DNA of 9,321 nt from an uncultured Paracoccaceae bacterium (GCA_937907485.1 CALESR010000297.1:1-9321), one strand, 5' to 3'. Numbered from the stretch's first letter, positions 1 through 6,172 are shown. Notes: a model not told the origin generated them from the sequence alone. A program made the numbers and translations.

Positions 1-63
1 CCCTCCTCGATGCGTGCGGCGATGGTGATGGCCTGGGAGATGGCGCAGGCGCGCGAACGATGA
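1..63 (+). CDS. 3' end of an upstream gene, probably pdxA (partial)
   Basis: Frame 1 is open from the left edge and encodes 20 residues before TGA at 61-63, beginning PSSMRAAM and ending QARER. A short helix of this kind starting with Pro-Ser-Ser resembles the C-terminus of 4-hydroxythreonine-4-phosphate dehydrogenase (PdxA, pyridoxal phosphate synthesis), which commonly ends with a PSSLxAALxxA-type helix. The pdxA-rsmA order is widespread in proteobacteria, which supports the call, but twenty residues cannot prove it. The stop codon overlaps the ATG of the next gene (ATGA at 60-63), implying co-transcription and translational coupling. Confidence 0.5.
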   Translation, partial: PSSMRAAMVMAWEMAQARER

Positions 64-533
64 CGGAGTGCGCCTCGTGCGGACCGCTCTCGGCCCGGCG
101 GCGCCTGTTGCTGGCGGCTTTCATCGTGCAGAACCTTGAGGAAATCCTGTTTCTTCCTGACTGGGCAGCCCGACATGCCCCGCTGCTCGCCACCGGAACC
201 GCGCGCTTTGCACTCGCCACCGCCGCGCTGACGTTGCTGGCCGGACTGGCGCTCTGGCATGATGGGCGGCGCGGCAGGTCCGGACTGACCTCGCTGGTGG
301 CGGGTGCGCTGCTGGCCAATGCCGGCACCCATATCGCCATGTCGGTCTGGACCTTCAGCCTGATGCCCGGCGCGGTTTCGGGCTTGCTGCTGCAGGGGCC
401 CGCCGCCGGGTGGCTCCTGGCCGGGTTGCCCCTGTCACCCCATGCACGGCTGGGCGCGGTGGCACTGGGCCTCGCCCTGACCCCGCCCCTCGCCGCCGCC
501 AGCCTTGCGCTGGCAGGGCTGTTCGTGGTTTGA
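60..533 (+). CDS. HXXEE-type integral membrane protein of unknown function
   Basis: This 157-residue, very hydrophobic protein has about four membrane segments (roughly residues 15-32, 48-66, 76-98 and 104-155 as one or two passes). Residues 24-35 read QNLEEILFLPDW, which matches the N-terminal signature of the HXXEE family (usually H-N-L-E-E-x-x-F-x-P-x-W). A second family-like block follows at H91 and P103-G104. The first His of the signature is Gln24 here (codon CAG at 129-131). An N-terminal CxxC (Cys4, Cys7) is also present. HXXEE proteins have no established biochemical function; conserved His and Glu residues hint at metal binding, which the substitution may disturb. The ATG at 60 overlaps the stop of the preceding gene, and rsmA begins 7 bp after this stop, so it lies inside the probable pdxA-rsmA operon. 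The family call rests on motif recognition only. Confidence 0.75.
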   Translation: MTECASCGPLSARRRLLLAAFIVQNLEEILFLPDWAARHAPLLATGTARFALATAALTLLAGLALWHDGRRGRSGLTSLVAGALLANAGTHIAMSVWTFSLMPGAVSGLLLQGPAAGWLLAGLPLSPHARLGAVALGLALTPPLAAASLALAGLFVV

Positions 534-540
534 GCAGGGC

Positions 541-1377
541 ATGAGCCAGATCGACACCCTTCCCCCGTTGCGCGACGTGATTGCCGTCTTTGACCTCAGT
601 GCGAAAAAGGCGCTGGGGCAGAATTTTCTGCTCGATCTCAACCTGACCGCCCGCATCGCCCGCGCTGCCGGGGACCTCAAAGGCCACGACATCCTCGAGG
701 TCGGCCCCGGCCCCGGCGGATTGACGCGGGGCCTCTTGGCCGAAGGCGCGCGCAAGGTGCTAGCGGTCGAACTGGACGAGCGTTGCCTGCCCGCGCTGGC
801 GCAGATTGCTGGGGCCTATCCCGGGCGGCTGGAGGTGGTGCAAGGCGACGCGCTCAAGGTCGATCCGCTGGTCCATCTGACCGCGCCGATCAAGATCGTC
901 GCCAACCTGCCCTATAATGTCGGCACCGAGCTTCTGGTGCGCTGGTTGACGCCACCGGTCTGGCCGCCGGTCTGGACCTCGCTGACACTGATGTTTCAAA
1001 AGGAAGTCGCCGAGCGCATCGTCGCCAAGCCGGGCAGCAAGGCCTATGGCCGCCTCGCGCTGCTCGCGCAGTGGCGCTGCGACGCCCGCATCGTGCTGAC
1101 GCTGCCGCCTTCGGCCTTTACCCCGCCGCCAAAGATCGACTCGGCCGTCGTGCATCTTGTTGCGCTGCCGCAGCCGCGCTTTCCTGCCCCGGCGAAAACG
1201 CTGGAGCGCGTGGTCGCCACCGCCTTCAACCAACGGCGCAAGATGCTGCGCTCGGCGCTGAAAACCCTCGATCCGGCCATCGAATCGCGGCTCGAGCGGC
1301 TGGGAATCGCGCCCACCGCCCGCGCCGAGGAAATCGGCCTCGAGGCATTCTGCGCCCTCGCGCGCGATTTCGGCTGA
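541..1377 (+). CDS. rsmA: 16S rRNA (adenine1518-N6/adenine1519-N6)-dimethyltransferase RsmA (KsgA)
   Basis: RsmA uses S-adenosylmethionine to dimethylate two adjacent adenines in the 3'-terminal hairpin of 16S rRNA during late small-subunit assembly; its loss classically gives kasugamycin resistance. The 278-residue product has normal length and all the hallmarks: LGQNFL at residues 25-30, the SAM-binding loop EVGPGPGGLT from Glu53, the catalytic motif NLPYN at 122-126, FQKEVAERI, the PPPKIDSAVV segment, and FNQRRKMLR from Phe229 at the start of the C-terminal helical domain. The ATG at 541 is preferred over an in-frame ATG at 505 because 505 lies inside the preceding gene and the protein family begins close to MSxIDxLPPLR. 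A weak purine-rich GAGCAGG precedes it. The gap to the upstream gene is 7 bp, suggesting one operon. Confidence 0.97.
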   Translation: MSQIDTLPPLRDVIAVFDLSAKKALGQNFLLDLNLTARIARAAGDLKGHDILEVGPGPGGLTRGLLAEGARKVLAVELDERCLPALAQIAGAYPGRLEVVQGDALKVDPLVHLTAPIKIVANLPYNVGTELLVRWLTPPVWPPVWTSLTLMFQKEVAERIVAKPGSKAYGRLALLAQWRCDARIVLTLPPSAFTPPPKIDSAVVHLVALPQPRFPAPAKTLERVVATAFNQRRKMLRSALKTLDPAIESRLERLGIAPTARAEEIGLEAFCALARDFG

Positions 1378-1508
1378 CCCGGCGTCACCGCTGCGCCTCG
1401 CGGGTCCATTGCCCAGACTTTGCCACAATCCGGTGCCGCGGCGCCGCAATTTGGCCATCACAGCGCGGTAATCAGGATTCGGGGAAGTCTCTTTCCCGCT
1501 GCCAGATT

Positions 1509-1521
1509 GAGGTCCGCCATG
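1509..1521 (+). promoter_or_regulatory. Ribosome binding site that fixes the tadG start
   Basis: GAGGT at 1509-1513 lies 5-6 bases before the ATG at 1519. This selects ATG 1519 over an in-frame TTG at 1420, whose extra 33 residues would be unlike the family. The bases around this site recur exactly before the third gene of the operon (3300-3313). Confidence 0.7.
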
Positions 1522-2769
1522 CACCCTGCCCGCCAACCCTTGCCGCCTGTCGCCAGGTCCGCCCGCAATTTTGCGCGGCGCGAGGACGGGACTTTTGCAG
1601 TGTTCAGCCTCTTTGTCTTTGTGGCGATGATCCTGGTCAGCGGGCTGGCGATCGACCTGATGCGGCATGAAAACGAGCGTCTGCGCATGCAGGGCGTGGC
1701 CGACCGCGCCGTGCTGGCGGCAACGATGCTGCGCGAGAACGTGTCCGATGCCACACCCGAACAAATCCTGAACGCCTATTTCGCCGCCGAAGGACTCGAA
1801 GACCAGTTGGCCGGGCGCTATTCCGTTGTCGAGGACGACGAGACGGGCCGCACGGTCACCGTGGCCCCGGCAGCAACCGTGCCCTCGCTCTTCATGCGCT
1901 TGCTGGGGATCGACAGCTTTGCCGTCGCCACCCCGGCGCAGGCGACCGAGGCCCTGGGCGGCGGCGCGCGGCTGGAACTGGTGATGGTGCTCGATGTCTC
2001 GGGCTCGATGAATGGGCAGGGCAAGATCGACGCCATGCGGCTGGCGGCCTCGGAAATGGCGATGACGCTCTTGGCCAACAACGAGGACGGCAATGTCGCT
2101 GTGACGATGGTGCCCTATGACACCTGGGTTCTGCCGCCGGCGGGGTTCCTCAACAGTTTCACCAACATCTCGGGCAGTGGCGCCTGCAACGACTGGACGC
2201 TGTGGAACGTGGTGACGAATACCATCAGCCTCGCCACCCAGCGGCGCAATTGCAACACCGACACCTGGGCGCAGGTGCATGCCTATGAAGACAATGCGAC
2301 CGATGCCGCCACGGCGATCAACGCGCTGGTCGCGCGCGGCACGACCTCGATCGACCTCGGGCTGCGCTATGGCGCGATGTTCTTCGATCCGTCGATCCAG
2401 CCTGCGATTACCGACTTGATTACGGCGGGCACCGTCTCGGCCGATTTTGCCGGTCGTCCGTTTGACTGGGAAGAACCCAACGTCGTGCGCGCTCTGGTGC
2501 TGCTGACCGACGGGCAGAACGTCTCTCGCGGGGGGGTGACCTCGGCGCAACAGGATCTGAACACGCTGGCGGTCTGCACCGAATTGAAACTGCGCGATGT
2601 GCTGATCTATTCCATTGCCTTTCAGGCCCCCTCGGGTGGCGCCACGCTGATGCAGGCGTGCTCGTCGTCGCCCAGTCATTACTTCAACGCGACGGTGTCC
2701 GAGATCACCTCGGTCTTTCAGGGCATCACTGCGAACGTCCAGACCCAGGCGCTGAGGTTGACCCAATGA
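1519..2769 (+). CDS. tadG: TadG-like protein with N-terminal Tad membrane anchor and von Willebrand A domain
   Basis: The 416-residue protein begins with a basic N-terminus, then Gly24 followed by one hydrophobic segment (about residues 25-45) typical of TadE/TadG-type proteins. Position +5 after Gly24 is Phe, not the Glu needed for prepilin cleavage, so it is probably an uncleaved inner-membrane anchor with a periplasmic body. From about residue 150 to the end is a von Willebrand A domain: the MIDAS motif D159-x-S161-x-S163 (DVSGS), the second-site threonine near T275/T276 (RGTTSIDLGL) and LLTD331G are all present, so divalent-metal-dependent ligand binding looks intact. TadG proteins assist assembly or anchoring of Flp/Tad pili, or contribute to adhesion. 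It opens an operon with two TadE-like genes and overlaps the next by ATGA at 2766-2769. No pilus motor or secretin genes are nearby, so its partners must be encoded elsewhere. Confidence 0.88.
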   Translation: MHPARQPLPPVARSARNFARREDGTFAVFSLFVFVAMILVSGLAIDLMRHENERLRMQGVADRAVLAATMLRENVSDATPEQILNAYFAAEGLEDQLAGRYSVVEDDETGRTVTVAPAATVPSLFMRLLGIDSFAVATPAQATEALGGGARLELVMVLDVSGSMNGQGKIDAMRLAASEMAMTLLANNEDGNVAVTMVPYDTWVLPPAGFLNSFTNISGSGACNDWTLWNVVTNTISLATQRRNCNTDTWAQVHAYEDNATDAATAINALVARGTTSIDLGLRYGAMFFDPSIQPAITDLITAGTVSADFAGRPFDWEEPNVVRALVLLTDGQNVSRGGVTSAQQDLNTLAVCTELKLRDVLIYSIAFQAPSGGATLMQACSSSPSHYFNATVSEITSVFQGITANVQTQALRLTQ

Positions 2770-3302
2770 GCCGCCTTTTCCAGCCGTTTCAGCGCTTTGC
2801 CCGCTCGGACCTCGGCACGGCCAGCATCGAGTTCGTCATCGCGGTGCCGCTGATCCTCAGCTTCCTCTTCTCGGCCATCGATTACGGCGTGGTCATGCTG
2901 CGGCAGGTGTTTCTGGACCGCTCGGTCGATATTGCCGTGCGGCAGGTGCGGTTGGGGTCCGTGGCCGCCAGCGGCTATGACGCCTTTCGCACGCAGATCT
3001 GTGAAAACACTTTCATGATCGCCAATTGCGAGGCCAGTATCGCGATCGAGTTGCGCCCCATCGATACCGCAACCTGGGCGGGCCTCGACACCCCGGCGCA
3101 ATGCGTCAACCGCGCCGAGGATCTGACGCCCGTGCTGTCGTTCAGCCCCTCGCCGGGCAGCCAGCAACTGATGCTGGTCCGCGTCTGCGTGGTCGCCGAC
3201 CCCTTCATCGAGATGACGGGCATGATCCTGGGCCTCGATCGCGATGCCTCGGGTGCCTATCAGCTCGTCTCGAACGCCGCCTTTGCCAACGAACCGACAT
3301 GA
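2766..3302 (+). CDS. tadE: TadE-like minor pseudopilin
   Basis: This 178-residue protein has the TadE-type N-terminus: a basic leader of 17 residues ending in Gly17, then TASIE with Glu22 at position +5, and a hydrophobic helix (about residues 18-45). This is the G/xxxxE pattern cut by the Tad prepilin peptidase (TadV/CpaA type) in characterised systems. The rest is a predicted periplasmic domain with four cysteines (C79, C88, C113, C141), suggesting two disulfides. TadE-like pseudopilins are minor, non-Flp components required for Tad pilus biogenesis. The start at 2766 overlaps the tadG stop (ATGA) and has GAGG at 2754-2757, 8 bases upstream. Its own stop overlaps an in-frame ATG of the next gene at 3299-3302. 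Function in this organism is inferred from the family. Confidence 0.85.
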   Translation: MSRLFQPFQRFARSDLGTASIEFVIAVPLILSFLFSAIDYGVVMLRQVFLDRSVDIAVRQVRLGSVAASGYDAFRTQICENTFMIANCEASIAIELRPIDTATWAGLDTPAQCVNRAEDLTPVLSFSPSPGSQQLMLVRVCVVADPFIEMTGMILGLDRDASGAYQLVSNAAFANEPT

Positions 3303-3313
3303 GGTCCGCCATG
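3300..3313 (+). promoter_or_regulatory. Ribosome binding site that decides the start of the third tad-type gene
   Basis: GAGGT at 3301-3305 sits 5-6 bases before ATG 3311. It is a 14-base exact match, including the ATG, to the tadG initiation region at 1508-1521. It favours ATG 3311 over the in-frame ATG at 3299, which overlaps the previous stop but has no visible Shine-Dalgarno. Coupled initiation at 3299 remains possible and would add four residues. Confidence 0.6.
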
Positions 3314-5116
3314 ACCCTGCTGCATGCCCTGCTCCGCCCGCTGCGCCGTTTCGGCGCCGAGGCCCGCGGTTCGGCCGCGGTCGAACTGGTGATCGTGCTG
3401 CCGCTGCTCTTGTGGGGGCTGGCGGCGACGGTGGTGTTCTTTGACGGCTACAAGGCGCGCTATCAGTCGGAAATGGCAGCGCAAACCGTCGCCGACATCA
3501 TGTCGCGCGAGACCGATCTGTTCACCGGCGAATATATCGAAGGCCTGAACGAGGTCTTTGATTTCCTCGCCGATTCCGAGTTTCCGACCCGGATCCGGGT
3601 GTCGTCGGTCATCTGGGATGCCGAAAACCAGCGCCACCGGCTGCAATGGTCCTATGGCACGCGCGGCTTTGCGCCGCTGCCCGCCGACACCTTTGAGTTG
3701 ATGCAAGAGGGCGATCTGGAGACCCTGCTGGCGCAATTTGGCAACGATACCAGTTTCAGCTTTGCCGGTGCCGCGGCGCAGATGCCGATCGAGACCCTGC
3801 CCCAGCGCATTCCCCCGGTGCTGCCCGGCGAGGCGATGTTGCTGGTCGAGACCTTTGCCCTCTGGTCGCCTTTTGCCAACGTCGGCGTCGGCCAGTTGCG
3901 CTTTACCCCTGTGGTGGCGGTGCGGCCGCGGTTTGCCCCCTGGATCAACTTTGAAGGGGTCGATCCGGTCATTCCGGAAACCGATTACGAGATCGCCTGG
4001 ACCGGCGGCGGCAACACCGACCTGCCTGACCCCAACGATCCCGATCCAGTCGACCCGGACCCGGTCCCCTCGAACCCGACCAGCTATTCCTTTGACGACA
4101 GCGTGACGACCAACTGGTCGCAAACGCCAGTGACCAGCGGTGGACCTTCGGGCAACTTCCTCGGTCCGTTCAGCAACGCAACCTATGCCAACCCGGTCAA
4201 CCTGTCCGTCAACCTGGCCTCGTCCGGGATGAATGCCACGATCGCCTTTGACCTGCTGATCCTCGACAGTTGGGACGGCTACAGCACCACCTACGCCCTT
4301 CCGCGCGGCGATACTGTCACGCTGATGATCAACGGCGCGCCGATCTCGCTGGACCCCTTCGTCGGCTATTCGACGGTGATCTTCAACAATGCGCGTGTGG
4401 CCTCGGGCTATCTGGGCACGATGACCTATACCCTGCGCATGGAGCAAACCCGGGTCGGATCCAGCTTTGCCGGCAGTCCCAGCTATGGCGACCAGATCTG
4501 GCGCGCGACGCTCTCGCTGCAGAACGCGCCGCAGAACTTCACCCTCGGCTTTTCGTCCGGGTCGGATTCCAGCGCGGCGGACGAGAGTTTCGGCATAGAC
4601 AACCTGACGATTTCGGCCTCGGGCACCGGCTCGCCCGCGCCCTTTACTGCGAACGCCAATGCCCTGCAGACACCCGATCCGCACACCCGCTTTCCGCGCT
4701 ATTCCGGCTGCCCGGATCACCGCCATCAGGCGCCGTGGCTGTCGATGTTGGCCACCGACCTCAGCACCGGCATCTCGATGATGCGCAACGCAGGCGGAGG
4801 CACCAACCTCGGCAATTGCAGCAGCGTGGGGGGATTGGGTTGGATGAACGCCTCGCCGCATCTGGCGTTGAACTATACCAACAACCAGACCTATACGACG
4901 CTGCAGATCGGCATGGATGACGGCAACACCGGCTATACCTGCGACACCACCCTGCTGGTGCGCGACCCGGCCGGGCAATGGTGGTTCAACGATGACACGG
5001 TCGGTCTCAACGCCGGGATACGGATCGGCAATGCGCCCAGTGGCCAGTATTTCGTCTTTGTCGGCACCTATGGGTCGACCCAATGTGACTCGCGCTTGAC
5101 GATCAATCGGGGCTAA
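3311..5116 (+). CDS. TadE-like pseudopilin fused to two putative extracellular beta-sandwich domains
   Basis: The 601-residue protein starts like a TadE pseudopilin: a basic leader to Gly20, SAAVE with Glu25 at +5, and a hydrophobic helix to about residue 44. Residues 45-230 resemble the usual periplasmic part of rhodobacterial TadE-like proteins, which normally stop at about 200 residues. Here a Pro/Asp-rich linker follows (about 231-258, with repeated DP and DPDPV units). Next comes a region at about 259-437 with a concanavalin/lectin-like look (FDLLILDSWDGY, an ING turn, SFGIDNLTIS ending). The C-terminal module at about 475-601 contains DTTLLVRDPAGQWWFNDD and SGQYFVFVGTY, resembling PPC-type (bacterial pre-peptidase C-terminal) beta-sandwich domains. 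The only cysteines are C467, C503, C544 and C592, all in the last part, consistent with disulfides outside the cytoplasm. The role is unknown; a surface-exposed or pilus-tip adhesin is an inference. The TadE assignment is secure, the added domains less so. Confidence 0.8.
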   Translation: MTLLHALLRPLRRFGAEARGSAAVELVIVLPLLLWGLAATVVFFDGYKARYQSEMAAQTVADIMSRETDLFTGEYIEGLNEVFDFLADSEFPTRIRVSSVIWDAENQRHRLQWSYGTRGFAPLPADTFELMQEGDLETLLAQFGNDTSFSFAGAAAQMPIETLPQRIPPVLPGEAMLLVETFALWSPFANVGVGQLRFTPVVAVRPRFAPWINFEGVDPVIPETDYEIAWTGGGNTDLPDPNDPDPVDPDPVPSNPTSYSFDDSVTTNWSQTPVTSGGPSGNFLGPFSNATYANPVNLSVNLASSGMNATIAFDLLILDSWDGYSTTYALPRGDTVTLMINGAPISLDPFVGYSTVIFNNARVASGYLGTMTYTLRMEQTRVGSSFAGSPSYGDQIWRATLSLQNAPQNFTLGFSSGSDSSAADESFGIDNLTISASGTGSPAPFTANANALQTPDPHTRFPRYSGCPDHRHQAPWLSMLATDLSTGISMMRNAGGGTNLGNCSSVGGLGWMNASPHLALNYTNNQTYTTLQIGMDDGNTGYTCDTTLLVRDPAGQWWFNDDTVGLNAGIRIGNAPSGQYFVFVGTYGSTQCDSRLTINRG

Positions 5117-5126
5117 CGGCACGGTC

Positions 5127-5150
5127 GGCGCGGGTCACGGCACCCGCGCC
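5127..5150. terminator. Possible bidirectional hairpin between convergent genes
   Basis: GGCGCGGGT at 5127-5135 and ACCCGCGCC at 5142-5150 form a perfect 9-bp inverted repeat with a 6-base loop. It lies just after the pseudopilin stop and covers the last codons of the convergent TetR gene, leaving only 18 bp between the two. No T-tract follows on either strand, so it is not a textbook intrinsic terminator, but a strong GC hairpin between convergent genes could still limit read-through. Confidence 0.35.
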
Positions 5151-5734
5151 CCCGCCGCTTGCAGTGCCATCGCCACATGTAGGTCTTCGACCCGCGCGCG
5201 GCTCAGCCGACCGCCCTCGCGAAACCAAGTGTTCACGCCGTTCAGCATGGCAATCAGCGCCATCGCCGCCAGCCGCGTATCGGGCACATGCAGGCTGCCC
5301 TCGGCCTGACCCTCGCGCAAGATGGTGACCAGCGCGGTCTCATACGAGGTGCGCAGCGCCTCGATGGTGGCGAAATTCTCGGGCGTCAGGTTGCGCAGCT
5401 CCATATAGGCGATGAACACTGCATCCGCCCGCGCGGCATGAAAGCGGATGTGAAACCGCGCGAAATGTTCAAGCCGCGCCACCGCATCGCCGGACGGCGG
5501 CGGGTTGGCGGCCCAGGCCGCCAGCAGCGACTCCAGATGGTCGCGCATCAGGTCAAAGAGCAGGCTCTGCTTGTCGGCGGTATAAAGATAGAGCGTCCCG
5601 GCCTGAACCCCAACCTCGGCGGCGATCTGGCGCATGGAAACGGCGGCATAGCCATGCCGGGCAATCAGGCGCAGCGCCGCGTCGCGCAGACGCGGTCCGG
5701 TGATATCGGCGCGGGATCCGGGTTTGCGAGCCAT
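5135..5734 (-). CDS. TetR/AcrR-family transcriptional regulator
   Basis: This 199-residue protein has a classic TetR N-terminal DNA-binding domain: helix 1 around ALRLIARHGY (residues 20-29) and the helix-turn-helix at about 33-52 (SMRQIAAEVGVQAGTLYLY, followed by DK). The rest is a helical ligand-binding and dimerisation domain containing FHIRFHAARADAVFIAYMELRNL and a late MLNGVNTWFREGG helix. This pattern resembles regulators with a TetR_C_24/KstR2-like C-terminus, several of which sense acyl-CoA compounds, though the ligand cannot be read from sequence. No obvious target gene is attached: it is convergent with the pseudopilin operon and divergent from a small lipoprotein gene. A palindrome in its promoter suggests autorepression. 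The start at ATG 5734 gives a normal short basic N-terminus; there is no space for a ribosome site if the mRNA begins at the predicted +1. Confidence 0.92.
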   Translation of the reverse strand: MARKPGSRADITGPRLRDAALRLIARHGYAAVSMRQIAAEVGVQAGTLYLYTADKQSLLFDLMRDHLESLLAAWAANPPPSGDAVARLEHFARFHIRFHAARADAVFIAYMELRNLTPENFATIEALRTSYETALVTILREGQAEGSLHVPDTRLAAMALIAMLNGVNTWFREGGRLSRARVEDLHVAMALQAAGARVP

Positions 5735-5739
5735 GCGCC

Positions 5740-5767
5740 ATTGTCACTGAACAGCCGTTCAATTCAA
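5740..5767 (-). promoter_or_regulatory. Predicted promoter of the TetR gene
   Basis: On the minus strand TTGAAT (plus positions 5762-5767) and GACAAT (5740-5745) are separated by 16 bases and match sigma-70 -35 and -10 elements at 4 of 6 and 4 of 6 or better. The -10 box ends 5 bases before the ATG, so transcription would begin at or within a base or two of the A of the start codon, giving a leaderless mRNA. Prediction from sequence only. Confidence 0.45.
5748..5761. promoter_or_regulatory. Candidate TetR operator, TGAAC-N4-GTTCA
   Basis: TGAACAGCCGTTCA is an inverted repeat with perfect 5-bp arms around a 4-base centre. It falls exactly in the 16-base spacer of the predicted TetR promoter and in the divergent region upstream of the lipoprotein gene. 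Short palindromes with TGAAC or similar arms are common TetR-family sites, and binding here would block RNA polymerase, fitting autorepression. The match to this particular regulator is inferred. Confidence 0.5.
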
Positions 5768-5775
5768 GAGCCGCG

Positions 5776-5804
5776 TTGCAGCGCGACCGCCTTGGCGCTA
5801 GTCT
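5776..5804 (+). promoter_or_regulatory. Predicted promoter of the small lipoprotein gene
   Basis: TTGCAG at 5776-5781 and TAGTCT at 5799-5804 have a 17-base spacer and fit the loose alphaproteobacterial -35/-10 pattern. The same arrangement, TTGC-N13-TGGCGCTARTC, recurs before hom (6144-6171), which strengthens both calls. The predicted start lies about 20 bases before the ATG at 5833. Confidence 0.45.
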
Positions 5805-5832
5805 GCGGGCAACCCACAGTGAAAGACCCGCC

Positions 5833-6126
5833 ATGTCCCTGCCCGCCCTGCCCCTTGCCAAGGCCGCGTTTCTGGCCGCCGGACTGGCCTTGGCGGGCTG
5901 CGCAGGCCCGGTTGCGCCCGATGCACCCGCCTTGCTCAGCGCCGAAGAGCTGGCCGCCCGCGCCGCAGTGGCCCAGACCGGCACCGAAGGCGCCAGCGCC
6001 GCGGCGACGCTGCAAGGCCGCGCCGCCCGCCTGCGGGCCCGCGCCGCTGCCCTGCGCCAGGCCCGCCTGCCACAAACCGAAAGCAGCAGCCTCTTGCGCC
6101 GCGCCGAGGACCTGCGTCAGGGTTGA
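5833..6126 (+). CDS. Small Ala/Arg-rich lipoprotein of unknown function
   Basis: The 97-residue product has a lipoprotein signal peptide: Lys10 and a hydrophobic stretch ending in the lipobox L20-A21-G22-C23, so the mature, lipidated protein would be about 75 residues starting at Cys23. Residue +2 is Ala, which in E. coli would allow transport to the outer membrane. The mature part is almost entirely predicted helix, very rich in Ala, Arg and Leu, with a repeated RAARLRARAAALRQAR-type segment that could form an amphipathic or coiled-coil helix. The ATG at 5833 is chosen because it gives the proper signal peptide; an upstream GTG/TTG extension would spoil it. The upstream GAAAG is a weak ribosome site. 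It is not recognised as a named family and stands alone, divergent from the TetR gene and upstream of hom, which seems to have its own promoter. Confidence 0.8.
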   Translation: MSLPALPLAKAAFLAAGLALAGCAGPVAPDAPALLSAEELAARAAVAQTGTEGASAAATLQGRAARLRARAAALRQARLPQTESSSLLRRAEDLRQG

Positions 6127-6143
6127 CCACCCAACTCGACGCA

Positions 6144-6172
6144 TTGCGCCCGTCCCCGTCTGGCGCTAATCC
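6144..6172 (+). promoter_or_regulatory. Predicted promoter of hom
   Basis: TTGCGC at 6144-6149 and TAATCC at 6167-6172 are 17 bases apart and share the TTGC-N13-TGGCGCTARTC pattern with the promoter predicted at 5776-5804. It lies between the lipoprotein stop (6126) and hom, giving a leader of about 30-35 bases. That leader holds a small hairpin, GCCCC-TTC-GGGGC at 6182-6194, just before the ribosome site GGAG at 6204-6207. Confidence 0.45.

Noticed and set aside
1376..1406. Inverted repeat GACCCG...CGGGTC after rsmA as a terminator
   Set aside because: The stem has only 6 bp with a 19-base loop, starts within the stop codon, and has no T-tract. The rest of the 141-bp gap shows no convincing promoter either, although TAATCA at 1469 could be a weak -10.
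1420..1518. N-terminal extension of tadG from a TTG at 1420
   Set aside because: It has no ribosome site and would put 33 unrelated residues before the basic leader. ATG 1519 has GAGGT at ideal spacing.
760..2766. Very long open frame on the minus strand opposite rsmA and tadG
   Set aside because: It is antisense to two well-supported genes, has low-complexity Arg/Gly/His-rich composition and no recognisable domain. Such mirror frames are expected in GC-rich DNA.
4019..4084. Repeat coding for DP/DPDPV units as a possible tandem DNA repeat
   Set aside because: The repetition is at protein level (a flexible linker) with imperfect DNA copies. It is described with the gene rather than as a separate repeat.
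3260..5122. Long open frame on the minus strand opposite the TadE-like fusion gene
   Set aside because: The composition is typical of an antisense shadow (Arg, Gly, His and Val rich). The plus-strand gene carries a clear pseudopilin N-terminus and operon overlaps.
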